The notes below the pieces were generated by a model. It was not told the DNA's origin, searched no databases, and saw nothing but the letters and a program-made list of their open reading frames with translations. Shown piece after piece: positions 24,770 through 32,505 of a stretch of DNA of 64,000 nt. Numbering within the stretch: the stretch's first letter is position 1; the number at the start of each line of letters is the position of its first letter. Both the position numbers and the translations under genes were made by a program. Origin of the DNA: Halomonas sp. A11-A (GTDB lineage Bacteria; Pseudomonadota; Gammaproteobacteria; Pseudomonadales; Halomonadaceae); the NCBI RefSeq assembly GCF_003182195.1, contig NZ_QGTM01000008.1:61596-125595 (forward strand). Direction: 5' to 3'.

Positions 24770-26881
24770 ATGAGCACTTCCACCAAGGCCGTGAAGTCAT
24801 CCAGCGAGGTCCCCCTGCAGGGGCCGTCCCGCGACATCTGGGACTCCAAGTACCGCCTCAAGGATCGCCACGGTAAGCCCGTGGACAAGGACGTGGCCGC
24901 CACCTGGGAGCGGGTGGCCCGGGCCCTGGCCGCGGTGGAGGGTGAGCGTGCCGACGAGTGGCTGCCGAAGTTCCGCTGGGCGCTGGAGAACGGTGCCATC
25001 CCCGCCGGGCGGATCATGTCCAACGCCGGCGCCGAGGCCTACAAGCCGGCGGTGAGCCTGATCAACTGCACGGTGTCGCGCACCATCCGCGACTCCATGC
25101 ACGACATTCTCGACTCCGTGGTGGATGCCGGCATGACCCTCAAGGCGGGCTGCGGCATCGGCTACGACTTCTCCACCCTGCGCCACAAGGGCGCCTTCGT
25201 GTTCGGCGCCGGGGCCGGCACCAACGGCCCCCTGGCGTTCATGGATATCTACGACAAGATGTGCTTCACGGTGGCCTCCGCCGGCGGCCGCCGCGGCGCC
25301 CAGATGGGCACCTTCGACGTCGGCCACCCCGACGTGCGCCAGTTCATCGAGGCCAAGCGCGAGGCGGGCCGCCTGCGCCAGTTCAACCTCAGCCTGCTGA
25401 TCACCGACGAGTTCATGGAGGCGGTCAAGAACGACACCGACTGGCCGCTGGCCTTCCCGCTGCACCCCGGCGAGAAGGACGACGTCGACGAGAGCGAGCT
25501 GCTCTACCGCGACTGGCCGGTGATCGAGGAGGGCTACACCGTCGATGCCGAGGGCCGCGTGGCCTGCCGCATCGTCGAGGTGATCAAGGCCCGCGAGCTG
25601 TGGGACACCATCATGCGCTCCACCTACGACTACGCCGAGCCGGGCTTCATCCTGATCGACCAGGTCAACCGGATGAACAACAACTGGTTCTGCGAGGAGA
25701 TCCGCGCTACCAACCCCTGCGGTGAGCAGCCGCTGCCCCCCGAGGGCGCCTGCCTGTTGGGCTCGGTGAACCTGACCCGCTTCGTCATCGACCCCTTCGG
25801 CAAGAAGCCGCGCTTCGACTGGGAGCGCTACCGCCAGGTGGTGGCGATCTTCACCCGCATGCTCGACAACGTGGTGGAGATCAGCGGCCTGCCCCTGGAG
25901 GGCCAGCGTCGCGAGATCGAGGCCAAGCGCCGCCACGGCATGGGCTTCTTGGGCCTGGGCTCCACCCTGACCATGCTCAAGATCCCCTACGGCTCGCCCG
26001 AGTCGCTGGCCTTCACCGAGGAGGTCAGCCGCAACCTGGCCATCGAGGGCTGGAAGCAGGCGCTGGAGCTCTCCCGGGAGAAGGGCATGGCCCCGGCGCT
26101 GGCCGAGGACTACGAGATCACCCCGAAGATGCTGCGCGAGCGCCCGGAGCTCAAGAAGGACGGCTACGAGATCGGCGACAAGGTGCCGGGCCGCATCCTG
26201 CATGCGCGCTACAGCCGCTACATGCAGAAGGTCGCCGAGGTGGAGCCGGAGCTGGTCGCCCAGCTCGCCGAGCACGGCGCGCGCTTCACCCACCACAGCT
26301 CCATCGCCCCGACCGGCACCATCTCGCTGTCGCTGGGCAACAACGCCTCCAACGGCATCGAGCCGTCGTTCTCGCACCGCTACTTCCGCAACGTGATCCA
26401 GTCGGGCAAGAAGACCAAGGAGCAGGTGGAGGTGGTCTCCTTCGAGTTGGCGGCCTATCGCCACTTCATCGCCGCCGATGCCGTGGAGAGCGACCTGCCG
26501 GACTACTTCATCACCGCCGACGCGGTGAGCCCCAAGCAGCACGTGGCGGTGCAGGCCGCCGCCCAGGCCTGGGTCGACTCGGCGATCTCCAAGACGGTGA
26601 ACGTGCCCACCGAGTTCCCCTTCGAGGAGTTCAAGGACCTCTACCTGGACGCCTACGCCAGCAAGCTCAAGGGCTGCACCACCTTCCGCTTCAACCCGGA
26701 GGCCTTCCAGGGCGTGCTGGTGCGCGAGGACGATCTCAAGAACACCACCTACGTGTTCGAGCTGGAGAACGGCGAGACCATCGAGCTTGCCGGGGACGAG
26801 AAGATCATCTACGACGGCGAGGAGCACAACGCGGCCAACCTCTATGATGCGCTGAAGGAAGGCACCTATGGCAAATGGTAA
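24770..26881 (+). CDS. nrdJa: Adenosylcobalamin-dependent ribonucleotide reductase, catalytic part NrdJa
   Basis: Class II ribonucleoside-diphosphate reductase (703 residues) that makes deoxyribonucleotides with or without oxygen. Recognisable segments are the NTP-binding GAIPAGRIMSNAGAEAYKP, INCTVSRTIRDSMHDI, LKAGCGIGYDFSTLRHKG, SAGGRRGAQMGTFDVGHPD, active-site TNPCGEQPLPPEGACLLGSVNL and PTGTISLSLGNNASNGIEPSF. The C-terminal cysteine pair of the full-length enzyme is absent and supplied by the next gene, the split nrdJa-nrdJb arrangement known in Pseudomonas. No cobalamin riboswitch is apparent in the short gap after ubiT. Confidence 0.94.
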   Translation: MSTSTKAVKSSSEVPLQGPSRDIWDSKYRLKDRHGKPVDKDVAATWERVARALAAVEGERADEWLPKFRWALENGAIPAGRIMSNAGAEAYKPAVSLINCTVSRTIRDSMHDILDSVVDAGMTLKAGCGIGYDFSTLRHKGAFVFGAGAGTNGPLAFMDIYDKMCFTVASAGGRRGAQMGTFDVGHPDVRQFIEAKREAGRLRQFNLSLLITDEFMEAVKNDTDWPLAFPLHPGEKDDVDESELLYRDWPVIEEGYTVDAEGRVACRIVEVIKARELWDTIMRSTYDYAEPGFILIDQVNRMNNNWFCEEIRATNPCGEQPLPPEGACLLGSVNLTRFVIDPFGKKPRFDWERYRQVVAIFTRMLDNVVEISGLPLEGQRREIEAKRRHGMGFLGLGSTLTMLKIPYGSPESLAFTEEVSRNLAIEGWKQALELSREKGMAPALAEDYEITPKMLRERPELKKDGYEIGDKVPGRILHARYSRYMQKVAEVEPELVAQLAEHGARFTHHSSIAPTGTISLSLGNNASNGIEPSFSHRYFRNVIQSGKKTKEQVEVVSFELAAYRHFIAADAVESDLPDYFITADAVSPKQHVAVQAAAQAWVDSAISKTVNVPTEFPFEEFKDLYLDAYASKLKGCTTFRFNPEAFQGVLVREDDLKNTTYVFELENGETIELAGDEKIIYDGEEHNAANLYDALKEGTYGKW

Positions 26882-26935
26882 AGCGCACCGCCTGATGCCG
26901 AGCGTCAATCAACCAATTACCGGAGGAGCCTCCTG

Positions 26936-27688
26936 ATGGCCGTCGAGATCACGTCCAAGATCGTTTCCTACAGCGTCAAGAAGGCGGTGGAAGAACCGCC
27001 GCTGCCCGAGGAGAACCCGCTCACGGTGCGCATTCCCTCGCGCCCGGAAGGTACCCTGGAGGCCGTGTCGGAGAAGATCTCCTACGTCGGCGCCGAGGGG
27101 CGCAAGAAGGTCTACCTGCTGGTCTCCTTCATGCCCGTGGAGGGCGTGCTGGGCGGCAAGCGGGTGGTGATCGAGCGCCCGGTGGAGTTCTTCTTCCCCT
27201 CCGGCCAGCTCTCCAGCGAGCACCAGTGGATCACCGCCACCATGCGCAGCCTGTCGCTGGCCGCCCGCGGCGGCTACGTCACCCAGGCGGTGGCGGACCT
27301 GCGCAAGGTGGCCTGGGACAAGGGCCTGGTGCGCTGCGGCATGAACCGCTGGGGCAAGCCGATGTTCCACGACTCCGAGGTGGCGGCCATCGCCTGGTCG
27401 ATCCAGCAGATCCTCTTCCGCCGCGGCTTCCTCGACCAGGACGGCAACCAGGTGCCGGTGGAGGAGCTGGTGGCCCGCTACGCCCAGCGCCAGGCCAGCG
27501 GCCACCTGTGGCAGCCGCCGACCCCGGAGGAGATCGAGCAGGCCGAACGCAAAGCCGAGGAGGCCGCCCACGCCAAGGCCGACGGCCCCACCGTGGTGGG
27601 CCACTGTCCCGAGTGCAACGGCGAGCTGATCATGATGGACGGCTGCCCCACCTGCTACTCCGGCTGCGGCTGGTCCAAGTGCGGTTAA
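26936..27688 (+). CDS. nrdJb: Class II ribonucleotide reductase C-terminal component NrdJb
   Basis: A 250-residue partner that completes the split B12-dependent reductase. The N-terminal part (EITSKIVSYSVKKAVEEPP) and TSCPD-like region (KVYLLVSFMPVEGVLGGKRVVIERP, AVADLRKVAWDKGLVRCGMNRWGKP) are followed by a cysteine-rich tail GHCPECNGELIMMDGCPTC and GCGWSKCG. That tail likely provides both the redox pair that re-reduces the active site and a zinc ribbon. It starts 54 bp after nrdJa with CGGAGGAG. A strong bidirectional hairpin follows. Confidence 0.9.
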   Translation: MAVEITSKIVSYSVKKAVEEPPLPEENPLTVRIPSRPEGTLEAVSEKISYVGAEGRKKVYLLVSFMPVEGVLGGKRVVIERPVEFFFPSGQLSSEHQWITATMRSLSLAARGGYVTQAVADLRKVAWDKGLVRCGMNRWGKPMFHDSEVAAIAWSIQQILFRRGFLDQDGNQVPVEELVARYAQRQASGHLWQPPTPEEIEQAERKAEEAAHAKADGPTVVGHCPECNGELIMMDGCPTCYSGCGWSKCG

Positions 27689-27726
27689 CAGCAGTGCGGC
27701 TGACAGGCTGATCAGAAGCCGACGAA

Positions 27727-27768
27727 CGCCACCGCCCCGAGTCACGAGAGTGGCCCGGGGCGGTGGCG
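27727..27768 (+). terminator. Bidirectional terminator between nrdJb and the HEPN gene
   Basis: CGCCACCGCCCCG pairs with CGGGGCGGTGGCG around a 16-base loop, followed by TTTGGGG on the plus strand. It lies between convergent genes. Confidence 0.65.
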
Positions 27769-27775
27769 TTTGGGG

Positions 27776-28261
27776 CTACTGCCTCTGCAGGAGCGACGGG
27801 AGGGAGAGCTTTTCCTCGATGCGTTTCAGAATGACAACGACGTCGTCCACCGATTGAATGGCCAGGTTGAGCAGGGCGGCATTCTTCTCGGGATCATCGG
27901 GATAGTCATGCGAGAAGCGGTTTCGGATGATTCTCAGCTGTTGCCACTGATCGCTGCTCTCGAGGAACCCCAGTTTCTCCAGGCGGTTCAGCTTGTCGAT
28001 CATCGGCCTGTCCTCGTAGGGCTCCTGGAGGACGGCGAGGGTCGCCGGCAGCAGTCGAGCCCCCATGGCATCCTGTAGTCGCCCGAAGCGCAATACGAAC
28101 TGGTCGAGTGCCTGGATGGCGTCGTCGTCGAGAGAGGCAAGCCGCCGGCCAGTCAGGGGCAGCTGGTCCGCTATGGAATCCAGCGCATGCTGCAGGTGGT
28201 GAAAGTGGCGCTGGCACTGTCGCCAGGCATCGGACAGCTGATGCTGGGTGACATCGCTCAT
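27776..28261 (-). CDS. HEPN-domain toxin of a HEPN/MNT pair
   Basis: A 161-residue helical protein. The RX4-6H ribonuclease-type HEPN motif occurs as RNRFSHDYPDDP (R113 to H118) after PMIDKLNRLEKLGFL and before NAALLNLAIQSVDDVVVILKRIEE. This is the architecture of HEPN toxins whose partner is a minimal nucleotidyltransferase. Its start overlaps the stop of the MNT gene by 4 bp, the usual coupling. Proposed role: an RNase toxin that is adenylylated and silenced by the partner. Confidence 0.82.
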   Translation of the reverse strand: MSDVTQHQLSDAWRQCQRHFHHLQHALDSIADQLPLTGRRLASLDDDAIQALDQFVLRFGRLQDAMGARLLPATLAVLQEPYEDRPMIDKLNRLEKLGFLESSDQWQQLRIIRNRFSHDYPDDPEKNAALLNLAIQSVDDVVVILKRIEEKLSLPSLLQRQ

Positions 28262-28563
28262 AACCTGACCCCGGTGCGCTCGGCGATCTCGAAGATCGGC
28301 GGGTGTTCTCCACGGCCCGGGTAGTCGATCAGCAGATCGATCTTCTGCTCACCGATAGCCTGCTGGACCCTCAGCTGGAAGTCGATCTCGGCCCGAACGA
28401 TCTCCTCGACATCGCAGATTTGGGTCTCGATCAGCAGATCGATATCGCCTCCCCGTGCCTCGTCGTCGGCGCGGGAGCCGAACAGGGTCACGCGCGTGGC
28501 GGGGCCGAAGCACTCCCGAGCGAGCCGGCGAATGACGTTCCGCTGATGCGGTGACAGACGCAT
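28258..28563 (-). CDS. Minimal nucleotidyltransferase (MNT) antitoxin
   Basis: A 101-residue nucleotidyltransferase-fold protein with the defining VTLFGSRADDEARGGDIDLLIE motif (GSx then DxD), plus a third acidic residue in KIDLLIDYPG. In HEPN/MNT systems this protein modifies and neutralises the toxin. The ATG at 28563 follows AGGAGAGCACG at good spacing. Both genes are inserted between nrdJb and nrdG, against an otherwise metabolic operon set. Confidence 0.85.
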   Translation of the reverse strand: MRLSPHQRNVIRRLARECFGPATRVTLFGSRADDEARGGDIDLLIETQICDVEEIVRAEIDFQLRVQQAIGEQKIDLLIDYPGRGEHPPIFEIAERTGVRL

Positions 28564-28615
28564 CGTGCTCTCCTGATCGCTGTTTGATTACAGCAGCTTA
28601 GCACAGTCGCGGCCT

Positions 28616-29353
28616 TCAGCCGCGCAGATCTACGGACGCGAAGTGGCGCCTGAGACGACGCACCAGGGTCTCCAGGGCCTCCCTTGGCGGGGCCTCGGCC
28701 AGGGGCTCGCAGTAGCCGGGGTCGAGGCAGCGCTCCCGCCGCGCCAGCTGGATGGCATAGCGGCGCACGCCGCAGTCGGCCAGGGTCATGGCCAGCCGCT
28801 CGAGCGCCTCCAGGGTGAAGTCGCGCCAGTGCACCGTGGTGCGGCACTCGAAGGGGGTGTCGCTCTCCAGCAGCAGCGAGAGGCTGCGCGCGTGGCGCCG
28901 CCAGATGCCGGGTCGGCCGCTGATGCGGTCGAAGTCGGCGCCGCGCCCCTTGGTATCCAGGGCGACCCAGTCGAGCCGCGGCAGCAGCGCCTCGAGCCGC
29001 TCCGGGTAGGGGCCGGCAGTATGCAGCCCCACCGCCAGGCCCAGGGCCCGGCAGGCGTCAGCGGCGGCCGGCAGGTCGGGGTGCAGGGTAGGCTCGCCGC
29101 CGCTGAAGACCACGGCATCGATCTCGCCCAGCCAAGTGGCCAGCAGCGTCTCGATGGCCTGCCATTCGCCCGGGGCCGCCCGGCGGGCTGGCCCCATGCT
29201 GCCCGCCGTCTCGCAGTAGCCGCACGCCAGCGGGCAGCCCTGCAGATAGACAACCGCCGCGCGATGGCCTGGCAGGGCCTGGTCATGGCGGGCGTCGAAG
29301 CCGGCGATGGGCAGGCGGATCTCGCCGGCGAGCGCGTCCTGTAGCGGGATCAT
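28616..29353 (-). CDS. nrdG: Radical SAM activating protein of the NrdG2 type
   Basis: A 245-residue radical SAM protein. The cluster motif is YLQGCPLACGYCETAGS (CX3CX2C), preceded by RAAVVYLQG, with VVFSGGEPTLHPDL and GLHTAGPYPERLEALLPRLDWVALDTKG. This pattern is that of anaerobic ribonucleoside-triphosphate reductase activating proteins. Its partner NrdD is not in the window; the nearby reductase is class II and needs no activase. It lies 8 bp after ubiV in the same operon. An alternative is activation of an unknown partner linked to UbiUV. The ATG at 29353 is favoured over a longer frame that overlaps ubiV. Confidence 0.82.
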   Translation of the reverse strand: MIPLQDALAGEIRLPIAGFDARHDQALPGHRAAVVYLQGCPLACGYCETAGSMGPARRAAPGEWQAIETLLATWLGEIDAVVFSGGEPTLHPDLPAAADACRALGLAVGLHTAGPYPERLEALLPRLDWVALDTKGRGADFDRISGRPGIWRRHARSLSLLLESDTPFECRTTVHWRDFTLEALERLAMTLADCGVRRYAIQLARRERCLDPGYCEPLAEAPPREALETLVRRLRRHFASVDLRG

Positions 29354-29360
29354 GGGTCGC

Positions 29361-30281
29361 TTACCCGAGGGCGGCAGCCCGGCTGTGGTCCATGCCGGGT
29401 CGACCGTGCCAGTAGCCGTCGCAGATCTCGGCATCCACCAGGCTGAGCGGGTCCGGCGCGGCCAGCTCGCCGCGGCGGGCGGCGTCGAAGGCGGCGACTA
29501 CCTCGGCCATGCCCTCGGGGCGCGGGCTGAGGCGGGCGATGCCGACGCCCATCTCGGCCATGGCGGGTACCTCCTGGCGCAGGTCCTGGCAGGCCCCCGA
29601 GAGGGTCTGGATGCCGTTCAGGGTGAAGACCTGGGCGGCCTCCTGGGTGCGCAGGGCCAGGCCCTCCGGGTGCTTCTGGCAGACGAACTGGCAGCGATCC
29701 TTGGGCTTCTGGTAGCGGCGAGCGGTGAAGCAGCGCGATGACCAGGCGAGCGGCAGGTGGCCATAGGCGAACACCTCGCAGGGGGCCTCGAGGCCCTCGT
29801 CGCGACAGTCGGCGAGCAGCCGGGTCAGGTCGTCCCTCGACATCTCCACCGGGGCCTGCCAGCGCCGCATGCCGGCCCGGGCCAGCACGGAAAGCGTGGC
29901 CGGGTTGTAGAGGTTCAGGGCGGCACCGGCGACGAAGGGCAGGCCGGCCGAGGAGAGGCGCTGCAGGGCGCTCTGGTCGTTGGCTTCCACCAGGAATTCG
30001 CCGTTGTCGCACAGCTTGCGCAGGTCGCGCAGGTCGGCCTCGGACTCGATCAGCGTCTGGCTTGCGAGCACCACCTGCTTGCCGCTCTGGGCAAGCTCGC
30101 GGCCAAGCCCCAGCCAGTCGTCGAGCTTCATGTCCCGGCGTCGCGAGCAGACCGACTCGCCCAGGTGGACGATCTCGACCGGCCAGTCGGCGGCCTCGCG
30201 GTAGAAGTCGGTGTAGCGCTCGCGGGTCCAGTAGAAGAGCACCGGGCCCAGCGACAGTTGGAGCGTGGGGGTCTCGGACAT
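29361..30281 (-). CDS. ubiV: Anaerobic ubiquinone biosynthesis protein UbiV (U32 family)
   Basis: A 306-residue peptidase-U32-like protein that pairs with UbiU to hydroxylate the ubiquinone ring without oxygen. Characteristic segments are LSLGPVLFYWTRERYTDFYREA, HLGESVCSRRRDMKLDDWL, EVFAYGHLPLAWSSRCFTAR and DRCQFVCQKHPEGL. The cysteines in the last three are the 4Fe-4S ligands known for the family. It starts 11 bp after ubiU. The C-terminus is longer and less conserved than the core. Confidence 0.92.
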   Translation of the reverse strand: MSETPTLQLSLGPVLFYWTRERYTDFYREAADWPVEIVHLGESVCSRRRDMKLDDWLGLGRELAQSGKQVVLASQTLIESEADLRDLRKLCDNGEFLVEANDQSALQRLSSAGLPFVAGAALNLYNPATLSVLARAGMRRWQAPVEMSRDDLTRLLADCRDEGLEAPCEVFAYGHLPLAWSSRCFTARRYQKPKDRCQFVCQKHPEGLALRTQEAAQVFTLNGIQTLSGACQDLRQEVPAMAEMGVGIARLSPRPEGMAEVVAAFDAARRGELAAPDPLSLVDAEICDGYWHGRPGMDHSRAAALG

Positions 30282-30292
30282 GGGGCTCTCTC

Positions 30293-31288
30293 CTATTTCC
30301 AGCGGCGCTCGTAGGCGCCCAGGGTGGTGGTGCTGCCTTCAGAGACCTCGCCGAGGCCGCTCATCCAGGCGGGCTCGGCATGGAAGCGGCCGGGGGCCCG
30401 CGCGAGGCGATCCAGGGCCTGGCGCCAGATGCCGGCGACCTTTGATACATAGGCCGGGCTGCGCTGGCGACCCTCGATCTTGACGGCCGCGATGCCCAGT
30501 TCCTTGAGCTCCGGCAGCAGCTCCAGGGTGTTGAGGCTGGTGGGCTCCTCGATGGCGTGGTAGGTCTCGCCGCCCACCTCGAAGCGCCCCTTGCAAAGGG
30601 TGGGGTAGCCGGCGTTCTCGCCCTCGCCGTAGCGGTCGATTAGCACACCGTTCAAGCGTGACTCCAGGCCCTCCGGGGTCTCCTCCCAGCGCACATGGGC
30701 CGCCGGCGAGCAGACGCCGCGGGTGTTGGGCGATTCACCGGTGAGATACGACGACAGGTAGCAGCGCCCCTCGGCCATGATGCAGAGGCTGCCGAAGGCG
30801 AATACCTCCAGCTCCACGGGGCTCTGCTTGGCCAGGTCGCGCACCTGGGTGATGGAGAGCACCCGGGGCAGCACGGCGCGCTTGATGCCGAACTGGTCGT
30901 GATAGAAGCGCAGCGCCTCGTGGCTGGTGGCCGAGCCCTGTACCGAGAGATGGCGGGCGAGGTCGGGGTGGCGGCGGGCGGCGTAGTCGAGCAGCCCCAT
31001 GTCGGCCATGATCAGGGCATCGACGCCAAGCTCCGCGGCCTGGTCCACGGCGCGGGTCCACAGCGCCCAGCCGTCGGGCTGCGGGTAGGTGTTGATGGCG
31101 CAGAACACCTTCTTGCCGCGGGCGTGGGCGTAGTCGATCCCTTCCCTGGCGCGCTTGTCGGTGAAGTTGAGCCCGGCGAACTGGCGGGCGTTGGTGGTGT
31201 TCTGGAAGCCGAAATAGACGGCATCGGCCCCTTCATCCACGGCGCGCTTCAAGGCAGGCAGGTTGCCGGCGGGGCAGACGAGCTCCAT
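30293..31288 (-). CDS. ubiU: Anaerobic ubiquinone biosynthesis protein UbiU (U32 family)
   Basis: A 331-residue U32 family protein, partner of UbiV. It shows MELVCPAGNLPALKRAVDEGADAVYFGF, EVFAFGSLCIMAEGRCYLSSYLTGESPNTRGVCSPA and the C-terminal AAVKIEGRQRSPAYV. Cysteines in the SLC, GRC and GVC segments plus one in TLCKGRF fit the 4Fe-4S site. The ATG follows AGGAGGCTCACC. An FNR-type box 59 bp upstream indicates anaerobic expression of ubiU-ubiV-nrdG. Confidence 0.94.
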   Translation of the reverse strand: MELVCPAGNLPALKRAVDEGADAVYFGFQNTTNARQFAGLNFTDKRAREGIDYAHARGKKVFCAINTYPQPDGWALWTRAVDQAAELGVDALIMADMGLLDYAARRHPDLARHLSVQGSATSHEALRFYHDQFGIKRAVLPRVLSITQVRDLAKQSPVELEVFAFGSLCIMAEGRCYLSSYLTGESPNTRGVCSPAAHVRWEETPEGLESRLNGVLIDRYGEGENAGYPTLCKGRFEVGGETYHAIEEPTSLNTLELLPELKELGIAAVKIEGRQRSPAYVSKVAGIWRQALDRLARAPGRFHAEPAWMSGLGEVSEGSTTTLGAYERRWK

Positions 31289-31346
31289 GGTGAGCCTCCT
31301 GTGGTGGGAATCCCGACCATGCTAGTCGACTATCCCCGGTGGTCTT

Positions 31347-31360
31347 TTGACGCGGGTCAT
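31347..31360 (-). promoter_or_regulatory. FNR/DNR-type box upstream of ubiU
   Basis: TTGACGCGGGTCAT (plus strand) matches 9 of 10 half-site bases. Its centre is about 65 bp upstream of the ubiU ATG, which leaves room for a promoter at the class II distance. Confidence 0.7.
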
Positions 31361-31435
31361 GGCGACCCCGGGTTGGGGGTGCGGGCGCGCCAGGCGTCGG
31401 CACTTTTTCCTGAAACCAGGCGCTCCTGAACGCAA

Positions 31436-31459
31436 ACGGCCCCCGGTATCGGGGGCCGT
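31436..31459 (-). terminator. Intrinsic terminator of ytfE
   Basis: ACGGCCCCCG pairs with CGGGGGCCGT around a GTAT loop; on the minus strand the stem is followed by TTTG. It lies 26 bp after the ytfE stop. Confidence 0.6.
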
Positions 31460-31484
31460 GGCGGGCGGGCCAGCGTGGCATCGT

Positions 31485-32141
31485 TCAGCCGGCGCGTTCG
31501 AAGAGCAGGTTGTTCTCCAGGTGGATGTGCTGCATCAGGTCGTCGCGGAACTCGCGCAGCCCGGTGTAGAGGGCGCGCCAGGTGGTGCAGGCGCCCTTGG
31601 GCGGGGTGATGTTGTCGGTCAGCGCCAGCACCTGCTCGAGGTTCTCGCCGTGGTCGTCATGCTCGTGGCGCATCACCGCGATGGGCCCCTGGGCCTGGGC
31701 GCCCATGCCCTGGCGCAGCATCGGGAAGAGGATCTGCTCCTCCTTCTGCATATGGCTCTCCATCTCCTGATGGATGGTGGTGAGCAGGTCGGCCAGGCCG
31801 TTGGGGCAGGTGTCGCGCTCGCCGTGGACCTGCTCGACGCGCCGCGCCATGCGCACAAGCTCCGGAAGCTGCTGGCGGTGGACGTCGTGGTAGCGGGTCA
31901 GGATATGGTCGATCAGCTCGTCGTTGCTGGCCGACTGCCAGTCGCGCTCGTCGCTCGCGCCGGCGGGCAGTGCCTCGAGCTCGGCGACCAGAGCCTCGGG
32001 CGCGAGGCCGATGCGCTCGGCGGCCTCGCGCAGGCTGATGCGTCCGCCGCAGCAGAAGTCGATGTTGTGGTCGCGGAATACCCGGGTGGCGCCGGGCAGG
32101 GTCAGGGCGGTACGGCCGACGGTCTGTTCGATCAGGCTCAT
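31485..32141 (-). CDS. ytfE: Iron-sulfur cluster repair di-iron protein YtfE (RIC/DnrN/ScdA)
   Basis: A 218-residue cytoplasmic protein that repairs iron-sulfur centres damaged by NO or peroxide. The N-terminal ScdA/DUF542 domain contains FRDHNIDFCCGGRISLREAAE with the paired cysteines. The C-terminal hemerythrin-like domain provides di-iron ligands in IDHILTRYHDVHRQQ, EMESHMQKEEQILFP, MRHEHDDHGENL and MQHIHLENNLLFE. The start follows AGAGGA. A near-perfect NsrR box 48 bp upstream is the expected control for this gene. Confidence 0.95.
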   Translation of the reverse strand: MSLIEQTVGRTALTLPGATRVFRDHNIDFCCGGRISLREAAERIGLAPEALVAELEALPAGASDERDWQSASNDELIDHILTRYHDVHRQQLPELVRMARRVEQVHGERDTCPNGLADLLTTIHQEMESHMQKEEQILFPMLRQGMGAQAQGPIAVMRHEHDDHGENLEQVLALTDNITPPKGACTTWRALYTGLREFRDDLMQHIHLENNLLFERAG

Positions 32142-32188
32142 GGTGACGTCCTCTTGGGGTGATGGGCTGCTCAGGCAGGTGGCGCCTT

Positions 32189-32211
32189 AAGATGTATATT
32201 TAATACATCTT
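32189..32211 (-). promoter_or_regulatory. NsrR operator of ytfE
   Basis: A near-perfect 11-1-11 palindrome with AAGATGTATAT and its mirror ATACATCTT. AT-rich -10-like sequence lies inside it, so bound NsrR would occlude RNA polymerase. This is among the best boxes in the window. Confidence 0.9.
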
Positions 32212-32310
32212 TTAGGCGGGGCCAACATGAGGCGAATTGTCGCTCCCGGGCTTGCCCCTCATCGCCCAAGGCCCAGGGGCCGCTGCCGGGCGGTATTCGG
32301 TGCCATTAAC

Positions 32311-32324
32311 TTGACCGAGGTCAG
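32311..32324 (+). promoter_or_regulatory. FNR/DNR-type box between ytfE and the RND pair
   Basis: TTGACCGAGGTCAG (9 of 10) lies 170 bp from the ytfE start and 182 bp from the fusion-protein start. The target is ambiguous. The remainder of the 363-bp gap (32142-32505) holds only this and the NsrR box. Confidence 0.6.
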
Positions 32325-32505
32325 CGTCGCATGAGGTCGCCTGGCGGCCGGCTTCGCGCCCACACAAGATGGAACGATGATACCTGCGAGACTCAAGCAT
32401 GGTGGAAGGACAACGCTTCAGTACCAGGGCGCTCTTCGAACCCGGTGCGACACCCGGCCCAACGCTCTGCTGACAGGTCAACCGCGCGGCGGAGGGAGGT
32501 GACAT

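Noticed and set aside
24797..26908. 703-codon minus-strand open frame opposite nrdJa
   Set aside because: Antisense shadow produced by high GC3; no domain, no ribosome site, and nrdJa is strongly recognised on the other strand.
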